DNA of 64,000 nt from Achromobacter sp. Bel. GTDB taxonomy: Bacteria; Pseudomonadota; Gammaproteobacteria; Burkholderiales; Burkholderiaceae_B. The notes beneath the pieces were generated by a model. The model did no database searches, was not told the DNA's origin, and saw only the letters and a list, made by a program, of their open reading frames with translations. This document shows, piece after piece, positions 57,731-64,000 of this stretch (position 1 is its first letter; each line of letters begins with the position of its first letter). The position numbers and the translations under genes are program-made. Location: positions 1-64,000 of the forward strand of contig NZ_JABBJN010000005.1 in the NCBI RefSeq assembly GCF_012928505.1. The letters are read 5' to 3'.

Positions 57731-58333
57731 TCATTTCGCAAGATACCGGGCAACCTCGCTACACAAGTTATCGCGCGCTTTCTGGACGTTAACTAGCCTC
57801 GTATTCAGCACCCGCATATCTTTCGGTGAGGGCTGCCAATTGGGCTGTGCCCACTGCCTCGAGGTATCGAAGCAGAAAGAAACTGGCCTCCAAACTAAAC
57901 CCAATAGCATTGACACCCGCGTCAATGACGGCTCATGCAAGAGCTTCGCATTTAGCCGCTCCATCTGCCGGTTGCATTGCTCTAACAAACTCGTTCGAGG
58001 AAAGAATGCGGTCCCTGGCTTCCAACTCAAAGCCTCGTTGCAGTACGTTTCGACCGCAAAAACCGCGGAGTTTGCCAGTTCTGTCGCAATAGCAGCAAGG
58101 TGTCGTGCGGTGTCCTTCGCCCGAGATTCCTCTTTTTTCGCCGCATGCCATTGCTGCCAAGCGGGGACCGCCACTGCGATGAGCAAGCCCACGAATATAC
58201 CAGCAGCTTGCACCCACGCTGCGTCAGCAGATTTAATCCAAGATCCCACGGGATGGACGTGCAATAGCACTCCTGCGATTAGCACGCAGAGCCAGACCCA
58301 AAAGACTTTTTCCCACCATGCAAAGTGGCGCAT
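57731..58333 (-). CDS. Membrane protein moron (unknown)
   Basis: About 200 residues from MRHFAWWEKVFWVWL, with two membrane helices (VFWVWLCVLIAGVLLHV and VQAAGIFVGLLIAVAVPAW) and a helical cytoplasmic domain (about 75-200). An ATG ten codons earlier is also possible. It is antisense to its neighbours and AT-richer, and lies between the early operon and the integrase module, a common place for lysogenic-conversion or exclusion genes. Confidence 0.65.
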   Translation of the reverse strand: MRHFAWWEKVFWVWLCVLIAGVLLHVHPVGSWIKSADAAWVQAAGIFVGLLIAVAVPAWQQWHAAKKEESRAKDTARHLAAIATELANSAVFAVETYCNEALSWKPGTAFFPRTSLLEQCNRQMERLNAKLLHEPSLTRVSMLLGLVWRPVSFCFDTSRQWAQPNWQPSPKDMRVLNTRLVNVQKARDNLCSEVARYLAK

Positions 58334-58442
58334 CGGCTGTGAGCTAGTTACTAGAAGACACATATGGTACTCCAGCCTTTTGGCGCATGCCTACTTCGCC
58401 CTTGCCATGCCCCCTCGCCGGGGATACAGGGAGCAATAACAG

Positions 58443-58700
58443 ATGAAACAAGAGACCTTCCTATCTGCAGATGAAGTGGCCGACATGTCCGACATTCGGA
58501 CCGGCTGCACAATCAAAGGTCGAAAGTTCACCAGGGAACAGCTACAGATCGAATGGCTGCGCACCACCGGCATTCCGTTCGTCGTAAGCGCGCGCGGGCG
58601 GCCTGTAATCCTGCGCGCCAACGTCATCGGCGCCGGGCACGCTATCGCAGCTCAACAAACCGCGCCGGCTTGGCAACCCCGAGTAATTCGCAACACATAG
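58443..58700 (+). CDS. DUF4224-family excisionase-like protein
   Basis: 85 residues. LSADEVADMSDIRTGCTIKGRKFTREQLQIEWLRTTGIPFVVSARGRPVILRANV is the DUF4224 pattern, found directly upstream of tyrosine integrases. Likely the recombination directionality factor. It ends four bases before the integrase start. Confidence 0.75.
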   Translation: MKQETFLSADEVADMSDIRTGCTIKGRKFTREQLQIEWLRTTGIPFVVSARGRPVILRANVIGAGHAIAAQQTAPAWQPRVIRNT

Positions 58701-58704
58701 AGCC

Positions 58705-59781
58705 ATGGGCCGTAAGCCACACAAGAACCTCAACCTGCCGCCGCGAATGCGGGCACGCCGCCAGAAAAGCGGCCGAACGTTCTACTACTACGATGCCGGC
58801 GGCAAGCCGCGGAAAGAAATCCCGCTTGGTCCGGATATGGTCGAGGCCGTTCGAAAGTGGGCAGACCTCGAGCGCGCCGCTTCGCCCGCCGGGACTCCGC
58901 GCGCCACCTTCCGGTATGCCGCCCAGGAATATGTGCGCGAGGTCGTGCCCACCAAGGCGCCGCGGACACAGGTCGACAACCTGAAAGAATTGGCGGTCCT
59001 CTACGAGTACTTTGACAACCCGCCAGCGCCGCTGGACCAGATCCGGCCGCAGCACATCAAGCTGTATTTCCGGTGGCGCGCCGACAAGGCCCGCGCCTGG
59101 TATGCCAAGATGGAACGGGAGGTGCCGCCCAACCCTGGGCACGTGCGCGCCAATCGGGAGATCGCACTCTTCTCCCACATATTCAACTATGCCCGCGAGA
59201 ACGGAATCACGGACGCGCCCAACCCTTGCGCCGGAGTGAAAAAGAACCGGGAAGACGGGCGCGACGTCTACGTCGAAGACGATATGTTCCAGTCCGTCTA
59301 CACCAAGGCAGATCAGCCAACGCGGGACGCCATGGACCTGATCTACCTGTCTGGCCAGCGCCCTGCAGACGTCCTGAAGTTCGACGAGCGCGACATCCGC
59401 GACGAGCTGCTCAACGTTGGCCAGAACAAGACCGGTAAGAAGCTGCGCATCGCCGTGACGGGCGAGCTGGCCAAGGTCATCAACCGGATTCGAACCCGCA
59501 AGGCTGGATACAAGGTATCGTCCACCGCTCTGGTGGTGAATGAAGGCGGCCAACGTCTCACCTATGATGCGCTGAGGCAGCGCTTCCACAAGGCCCGGGC
59601 GGCCGCCGGCCTGGACCCCGACGCGTTCCAGTTCCGCGACCTTCGAGCCAAGGCCGGCACGGACACAACCGAGTCCGGCGACATCCGCCAAGCCCAGCGT
59701 CAGCTCGGCCATAGCTCGATCCAGATGACCGAACACTACGTCCGGGCAAGGCGAGGCGACAAGGTAGAACCCACCCGCTAG
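58705..59781 (+). CDS. int: Tyrosine-family integrase
   Basis: 358 residues: N-terminal arm-binding region, SAM-like core-binding domain (about 65-180) and catalytic domain. Catalytic residues: R219 (YLSGQRPADV), K in NVGQNKTGKK, R314 (FRDLRAKA; the usual His is replaced by R311), H336 (LGHSS) and Y345 (TEHYVR). It is adjacent to attR and reads toward it. Confidence 0.94.
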   Translation: MGRKPHKNLNLPPRMRARRQKSGRTFYYYDAGGKPRKEIPLGPDMVEAVRKWADLERAASPAGTPRATFRYAAQEYVREVVPTKAPRTQVDNLKELAVLYEYFDNPPAPLDQIRPQHIKLYFRWRADKARAWYAKMEREVPPNPGHVRANREIALFSHIFNYARENGITDAPNPCAGVKKNREDGRDVYVEDDMFQSVYTKADQPTRDAMDLIYLSGQRPADVLKFDERDIRDELLNVGQNKTGKKLRIAVTGELAKVINRIRTRKAGYKVSSTALVVNEGGQRLTYDALRQRFHKARAAAGLDPDAFQFRDLRAKAGTDTTESGDIRQAQRQLGHSSIQMTEHYVRARRGDKVEPTR

Positions 59782-59784
59782 ACC

Positions 59785-59855
59785 GCTCCGCAACCAAAAG
59801 CGGGCCGAGCATTGAAGCAGTCTACAAGCGCCCCATTTGGCCGGGCTTGCGGAGC
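59785..59855. repeat. GCTCCGCAA boxes between integrase and attR
   Basis: GCTCCGCAA at 59785-59793 and its inverse at 59847-59855 (TTGCGGAGC), the same 9-mer as in the pair inside attL. Candidate integrase arm sites. The remaining bases up to attR are non-coding. Confidence 0.5.
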
Positions 59856-59896
59856 AAAATACAATCTAACGTGTTGATTTACAAAACATTTGTCGA

Positions 59897-59945
59897 GGAA
59901 TCATAATCCGCAGGTCCCCTGTTCGAATCAGGGATGCGCCACCAA
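59897..59945 (+). repeat. attR core (49 bp)
   Basis: Identical to 19489-19537. Here it is a tRNA 3' fragment without the 5' half, so not a functional tRNA. It is preceded by integrase-side sequence. Confidence 0.95.
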
Positions 59946-59954
59946 AGAATTCAA

Positions 59955-59985
59955 AAAGGCCCTCACTTCGGTGAGGGCCTTTTGC
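59955..59985 (+). terminator. Original tRNA-Met terminator (host side)
   Basis: AAAAGGCCCTCAC/GTGAGGGCCTTTT hairpin around TTCG with a T-rich end. Before integration it would have terminated the tRNA-Met transcript. Confidence 0.8.
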
Positions 59986-59988
59986 ATT

Positions 59989-60016
59989 GCTCCGCAAACA
60001 TGGGCCTGCCCCGCAA
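59989..60016 (+). repeat. Paired GCTCCGCAA-type boxes outside attR
   Basis: GCTCCGCAA (59989-59997) and GCCCCGCAA (60008-60016), 19 bp apart and 44 bp after the core. Spacing and order copy the pair on the phage side of attL. The rest of the flank to 60,136 shows no gene. Confidence 0.55.
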
Positions 60017-60136
60017 TCGGAGTGAATCGACAAGGCTCGCGTCGCAATTCCCGCAAGCTGCACCGCTCGGTAGCGCATGTCCGGTCAGGTCAATTGGAGA
60101 CAGAGCCCAGCAACGTCGCCTTTGTGCCGATTCTAT

Positions 60137-60763
60137 TCAATAGCAAGGGGGTAGCGGGTAGTACCCACAACGAGGACGCGCGTGGTAGGGAGCGGCGGCC
60201 GCTCCGGCGTACCACGCGCTGCGGTAGGCGGTACGCCGCGCCACGCCCGCAAAGGATAAAGGCGTGAAAGGCAGGCCGATTATGTCGATGAAAATCGAAG
60301 CTGGCCCTTCCGCGCCATTCAGGTCGCCTTCGAGCACCTCCACGGCGAAGCTCAAGTTGTCGCCCTCGAGCGTTGGGGACTTCAGCGTGACGACCGCGTC
60401 CACCACGGCAGCCCCGTTCCGCAGGACGGAGACGGTGGCGTTGGGCGGATCAACAGCAAAGCTGTTCGATCCAAGGGCCCATTCCTCTAGCAGATGCTTG
60501 GTAAGCACATGGCCGGCCGCGCGCACGGGCCTGTCCGCGAACATGATGGAGTTCGGCGACACGCCGGACAGTACAAGCTTGCCATCGGCCAATTGCGCGC
60601 CGCGTGCGTTGAGCACGATGAGCGCCGGTTCGATCCGGGGCTCGCCCACACCGATCTGCTTGGCGGCAGGCGATGCGATAGCGTCCGCGTAACTCACGCC
60701 CGTCGCCGCGAAGCCAACGCCACCCAGGACCATCATCGAAACAAACAGTGTTCTGAAACGCAT
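60137..60763 (-). CDS. Secreted protein with signal peptide (unknown)
   Basis: 208 residues from MRFRTLFVSMMVLGGVGFAATGVSYADA, a cleavable Sec signal. The mature beta-rich part (AVVDAVVTLKSPTLEGDNLSFAVEVLEGDLNG) ends in a Tyr/Pro/Ala-rich tail (YRSAWYAGAAAAPYHARPRCGYYPLPPCY). The pattern GVFADRPVRAAGH... LLEEWALGSNSFAVDPPNATVS suggests a periplasmic domain of unknown role. Confidence 0.65.
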   Translation of the reverse strand: MRFRTLFVSMMVLGGVGFAATGVSYADAIASPAAKQIGVGEPRIEPALIVLNARGAQLADGKLVLSGVSPNSIMFADRPVRAAGHVLTKHLLEEWALGSNSFAVDPPNATVSVLRNGAAVVDAVVTLKSPTLEGDNLSFAVEVLEGDLNGAEGPASIFIDIIGLPFTPLSFAGVARRTAYRSAWYAGAAAAPYHARPRCGYYPLPPCY

Positions 60764-61050
60764 GGCGTTCACCCCTCTTTGCACGAGAACCAGAATTTTT
60801 AGGCCGGGACCACCGATTGGGACAGCCGGCGAACCGTCCCGGAAAGCGTAGTGGGCAGGCCTCCCGCGGCGCCACTCATTTCCCGCCAGGGCGGATAGGG
60901 AGAAACGTCAAGATCCAGCGAGATCTGCGCCGATGAAGCATGGCGCAAAATGAGTGGCGCCGAAGATTGCGCGTCATTAGTCTTTTGACCGAACAGCCTT
61001 CCGAAACTTATCCCGATCCGCGTTACCCCCATATCCATCGGAGCATTCGA

Positions 61051-62493
61051 ATGAAGCTATCACGTCGAAAGTTCAACACAGCGGGGATCGCCTTGCTGGC
61101 GGCCGGCTCGCTGCCCGCGGCGGCGCGCGCCGCCGATGGTCTCGTCGCGGATTTTCCCGAGGCGGAAGACCAGTACACGTCGGCGATAGATGCCTATGTT
61201 TACGCCTATCCCCTCGTCACAATGGAGATGACCAGAAGAGTCATCACCAACGTCGAGGCGCCACAAGGCACTCGGGCGCCCATGGGACACCTGATCAAAC
61301 TGCGGCAATATCCGGACGCCAAGTTCCGCGACGTGACAGCGCCTAATGCCGACACCCTGTACACCACCGCATTCTTCGACGTGGGGGACGAGCCTTGGGT
61401 GGTGAGTCTGCCGGACATGCAGGACCGGTATGCGCTGTTTCCGATGCTGGACGGGTGGACCACCGTGTTCGACGTGCCCGGCAAGCGCACCACCGGCACA
61501 GGTGCGCAGACATTCGTCGTGACCGGGCCGCACTGGGAAGGTACGGTGCCGCAGGGCATGGTTCAGTACAAATCGCCCACCAGCATCGTCTGGCTACTGG
61601 GCCGCATTTACTGCTCGGGCACCCAGGAAGACTACGCGAGGGTTCACAAGCTTCAGGATGAAGTGAAACTGTGCCCGCTGAGCGCCTGGGGTAAGGAATG
61701 GCAGCCGCCCAAAGGCAAGGTCGACCCGGCCATCGATATGAAGATGTCCGTGCGCGAGCAGGTCAACCGGATGGACGCGGTGGAGTATTTCGCGCTTTTC
61801 TCCGATCTGCTCAAGCGCAACCCGCCGCCGGCGGCCGATGCGCCCATGCTGGAGCGGCTGGCATCAATTGGCATCGTGCCCGGCAAGGACTTCGACAAGC
61901 AAAAATTCGATGCCGACCTTGCCAAGCGCGTTCCGCCGGCCGCGTTCGGACGGATCATGGGCCACTTCAAGGACAGCGATGGCGATATCCAGGAGACCGA
62001 CGGTTGGGGCTTCACCACCAAAACAGGAATCTACGGCACCAACTACATCCAGCGTGCCCTGATCACCGCCATCGGGCTGGGTGCCAACCGCCCCCAGGAC
62101 GCCGTCTACCCGACCTCGCTCCGGTCCGACAATGGTCCGATCAAGCGTGCATACGACGGGGGGGAGAAGTACGTACTGACGTTCAGGAAGGGGCTGACGC
62201 CTCCCGTTTCAGGGTTCTGGTCCCTGACCATGTACGACGCCGACTACTTCTTCGTCGATAACCCGCTGAACCGCTATTCCCTCAGCGCCCGCCAGCCCCT
62301 GAAGGCGAAGGGGGATGGGTCGATCGACCTGCTCATACAAAATGAATCGCCCGGCCCCGATTTGGAGTCGAACTGGCTGCCCGCGCCCAAGGGCAAGTTC
62401 ATTCTGATGATGCGGCTTTACTGGCCCAATGAGAGCGATCCTTCAATCATCAACGGATCATGGACCGTACCGCCGGTAAGGCGGGTCACCTAA
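61051..62493 (+). CDS. DUF1254/DUF1214 protein with Tat signal
   Basis: 480 residues. N-terminal MKLSRRKFNTAGIALLAAGSLPAAARA carries the SRRKF twin-arginine motif, so it is exported folded. The DUF1254 domain starts at AIDAYVYAYPLVTMEMTRR and continues through PNADTLYTTAFFDVGDEPWVVSLPDM. DUF1214 (GFWSLTMYDADYFFVDNPLNRYSLSAR...WLPAPKGKFILMMRLYWPNE) closes the protein. The reaction is unknown. GGAG before the ATG supports the start. Confidence 0.88.
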   Translation: MKLSRRKFNTAGIALLAAGSLPAAARAADGLVADFPEAEDQYTSAIDAYVYAYPLVTMEMTRRVITNVEAPQGTRAPMGHLIKLRQYPDAKFRDVTAPNADTLYTTAFFDVGDEPWVVSLPDMQDRYALFPMLDGWTTVFDVPGKRTTGTGAQTFVVTGPHWEGTVPQGMVQYKSPTSIVWLLGRIYCSGTQEDYARVHKLQDEVKLCPLSAWGKEWQPPKGKVDPAIDMKMSVREQVNRMDAVEYFALFSDLLKRNPPPAADAPMLERLASIGIVPGKDFDKQKFDADLAKRVPPAAFGRIMGHFKDSDGDIQETDGWGFTTKTGIYGTNYIQRALITAIGLGANRPQDAVYPTSLRSDNGPIKRAYDGGEKYVLTFRKGLTPPVSGFWSLTMYDADYFFVDNPLNRYSLSARQPLKAKGDGSIDLLIQNESPGPDLESNWLPAPKGKFILMMRLYWPNESDPSIINGSWTVPPVRRVT

Positions 62494-62515
62494 TCCAAAC
62501 GACAGATGACCGCGA

Positions 62516-63322
62516 ATGAAAAAGAAGATCTTGAGCTGCCTGATCTGCGGGATCGCTTACGCTGGGCCCAGCGCGGCGGGCGATGGCGAAGGGACCTCTA
62601 CGGGTGCCAGCACTCGTACCCCGACGCTTGCCACGTCGGCGTCCCCCCAAGAGGAATGGGCGTTCTCGATAACGCCCTATTTCTGGGCGGCCGGACTGTC
62701 CGGCAAGCTGTCTCAGGCCCGAACTCCGGTCATCGACATCCACGCGGGCTTTGACAAGCTGTTCGACGATCTCGACTTCGGCGCCATGCTCATCGGCGAC
62801 GCGCGCAAGGGTCGCTACAGCATATTTGGGGACATGATCTATACCAAGATCGGCTCTCAGGGCGACACGCCGCGCGGCCTCCTGGCCACCAGCGCGGACG
62901 TGACGACTTCGACTTTTGCGGGGCTGCTTGGCGTGGGCTACTCCGTGCTGGAGAATTCACCGCACCAGTTGGACGTCGTGGCAGGACTACGCGTCTGGTC
63001 GGTGGATACGGGAGTCACCTTGAAGGGCGCGTTCCTGGATGGCCGCAAGCGCAGCGATGGCGCCACGTGGGTGGATGCGCTGGTGGGAGTACGGGGCAAC
63101 TACAATCTGAGTCCGAAGGTCTATATAACCGGCTGGGGGCTCGTCGGCGCCGGGGGGGCCGAGGCAGATTGGGACGTGGGGCTGGGCCTGGGCTACAACT
63201 TCAGCAAGAGCGTCTCGGCGGCTATCGGCTATCGTGCGGTGGGAGTGGATTACAGCCGGGGAGACTTCAAGTTCGATGCGGTGCTGCAAGGGCCGATGGC
63301 GGGCTTGACGATAAGGTTCTGA
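62516..63322 (+). CDS. Outer-membrane beta-barrel protein
   Basis: 268 residues with an N-terminal signal (MKKKILSCLICGIAYAGPSAAG). The mature part alternates strands (WAFSITPYFWAAGLSGKL, TSTFAGLLGVGYSVL, VYITGWGLVGAGGA, KSVSAAIGYRAVGVDYSRG) and ends in Phe (GLTIRF), the mark of barrel insertion. It follows the DUF1254 gene after 22 bp, probably in one transcript. Confidence 0.8.
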   Translation: MKKKILSCLICGIAYAGPSAAGDGEGTSTGASTRTPTLATSASPQEEWAFSITPYFWAAGLSGKLSQARTPVIDIHAGFDKLFDDLDFGAMLIGDARKGRYSIFGDMIYTKIGSQGDTPRGLLATSADVTTSTFAGLLGVGYSVLENSPHQLDVVAGLRVWSVDTGVTLKGAFLDGRKRSDGATWVDALVGVRGNYNLSPKVYITGWGLVGAGGAEADWDVGLGLGYNFSKSVSAAIGYRAVGVDYSRGDFKFDAVLQGPMAGLTIRF

Positions 63323-63377
63323 TGGTCCGACACCGAGGCCCGTTCACTGCCGGTCCGATGCACCGCTCGCAACAACG

Positions 63378-64000
63378 CTATTTCGTAAGCAGTTTCTGCC
63401 GATACTCATGCGGCGCCAGCCCGCACCCTTTCCTGAAAGCACGCGAGAAGTTCGCCGGCGACGAGTAGCCAAAGTCCATGGCGATCTGTGTAATCGACAC
63501 GCTAGTCCCGCGTAGCAGCTCTTCGGCTCGTCGCAGGCGCACCACGTTCGCAAGCTCGCGAAAATCGACGCCGTTGTCGCGCCGCAACGACCGCTGCAGC
63601 GTTCGCACGCTGGTGCCCATCGCTCTGGCGGTGCTGTCAATAGACAGCCCACCGGCCTCGACCTGGGCGCGGATATGCGAGACAACGACACCCAGGTAGC
63701 TGCTCACGCCGAGCGGATCCGACTGTGCTCGCGTCACGTCTTCGATCGTGATGAGCGAGGATGGAGCGGACGCGCGCGCGGCGTGCGTTAGCAGACCGAC
63801 GTCGATGCAGACCGATACGGCCGGAGCGTCGAACACGACCGGACAGAGGAACGTATCCTCGAAGGGAGTACCGGACGGTGGGCGGGAAACATCCAGTTCG
63901 ATTCGGTAGGGAAGAAAGCCCGCCCCCAGGTATGCGCGCAAGACGCTGAGCACGACAGCCGCAGTGCCGATGGCGACATGCAAGTAGCCGCGCCTGCCCC
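63378..64000 (-). CDS. AraC/XylS-family transcriptional regulator (cut by window edge)
   Basis: At least 207 residues in frame; the frame is open past base 64000, so the N-terminus is outside. The C-terminal double HTH (LSIDSTARAMGTSVRTLQRSLRRDNG and VSITQIAMDFGYSSPANFSRAFRKGCGLAPHEYRQKLL) is complete. The remaining N-terminal part resembles the ArmR/OruR-like sensor domain (FLPYRIELDVSRPPSG...VVFDAPAVSVCID). It converges with the outer-membrane gene. Confidence 0.9.
   Translation of the reverse strand, partial: GRRGYLHVAIGTAAVVLSVLRAYLGAGFLPYRIELDVSRPPSGTPFEDTFLCPVVFDAPAVSVCIDVGLLTHAARASAPSSLITIEDVTRAQSDPLGVSSYLGVVVSHIRAQVEAGGLSIDSTARAMGTSVRTLQRSLRRDNGVDFRELANVVRLRRAEELLRGTSVSITQIAMDFGYSSPANFSRAFRKGCGLAPHEYRQKLLTK

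Larger units (their letters stand above)
19489..59945. mobile_element. Lambda-like siphovirus-type prophage integrated in tRNA-Met
   Basis: A 49-bp perfect direct repeat bounds the element. The tyrosine integrase lies about 116 bp inside the right repeat and transcribes toward it. Inside are a repressor/Cro switch with shared operators, early genes, replication remnants, HNH, terminase, an HK97-type head, a long-tail module with tape measure, a tail fibre and lysis genes. All structural genes look intact, so the particle could be made. The replication initiator is the one standard function I cannot find complete. At about 40.5 kb, the size is normal for the type. Confidence 0.95.

Noticed and set aside
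59897-59973. A second functional tRNA-Met at attR
   Set aside because: Only the 3' 49 bp are present; the acceptor 5' strand and D-arm are missing, so it cannot fold.

Overview
The window is high-GC betaproteobacterial chromosome, most like Alcaligenaceae (Achromobacter or Bordetella relatives). The gene types and codon use fit this (tonB/exbB, hupB next to tRNA-Val, rnr-rlmB, an egtD-egtB pair), but the genus is inferred from general knowledge and not from a database search. The first 12 bases are an Illumina adapter tail, so base 1 is an assembly contig end and not natural sequence.

Host region, 13-19,488. An exbB fragment and tonB lie under a Fur-like site. They are followed by tRNA-Val(UAC), hupB, a PKHD-type 2-oxoglutarate/Fe(II) hydroxylase, a PLP enzyme of the cystathionine gamma-synthase family, rlmB and rnr. 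Three identical tRNA-Leu(CAG) genes surround a DTW-domain tRNA-modification gene. A GNAT acetyltransferase, an EamA exporter, an AEC transporter, a YeeE/TsuA-type sulfur transporter, an FMN glutamate-synthase-like protein, a phospholipase D-type lipoprotein, a DUF883 protein, and the ergothioneine genes egtD-egtB follow. The stretch ends at tRNA-Met(CAU).

Prophage, 19,489-59,945 (about 40.5 kb). It is bounded by a 49-bp perfect direct repeat (attL inside the 3' part of tRNA-Met, attR beside the integrase). It is a lambda-like, long-tailed (siphovirus-type) prophage. From the left it holds: a promoter-sORF-terminator unit; a membrane-TPR gene; an SRAP gene; two small genes flanking a near-consensus LexA box; an RMF/CrpP-like gene; lysis genes (lipoprotein, overlapping Rz/Rz1, endolysin, two holin-like proteins); a tail fibre with an SGNH esterase signature; TipJ and tail assembly genes; a tape measure gene; tail chaperones with a -1 frameshift; HK97-type head genes, portal and terminase; an HNH gene; a Q-like gene; a reduced replication region and a CII-like gene. 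All of these late and replication genes run leftward. The switch at about 49.2 kb has a Cro-like gene (leftward, predicted leaderless) and a short CI-like repressor without a peptidase domain (rightward). Four copies of an AGGYATGCCT operator sit at the two early promoters. The rightward early operon (50.3-57.7 kb) has DUF2303, dNMP kinase, a cytosine methyltransferase with an internal repeat array, and small unknown genes, one of them containing a nested antisense gene. A membrane moron, a DUF4224 excisionase-like gene and a tyrosine integrase complete it.

Right host flank, 59,946-64,000. Sequence just outside attR resembles the phage side of attL (terminator plus paired GCTCCGCAA boxes), suggesting an earlier related integration. 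Beyond lie a secreted protein, a DUF1254/DUF1214 Tat-exported protein, an outer-membrane beta-barrel protein, and an AraC-type regulator cut by the window edge.

The most interesting candidate system is the induction circuit. The repressor looks non-cleavable, while a strong SOS box drives two small unidentified genes about 26 kb away. This is the logic of phage 186 Tum-type, LexA-controlled antirepressors. Other candidates are the isolated sORF/RNA unit near attL, the nested antisense gene at 56.1-56.3 kb, and the repeat-bearing methyltransferase.
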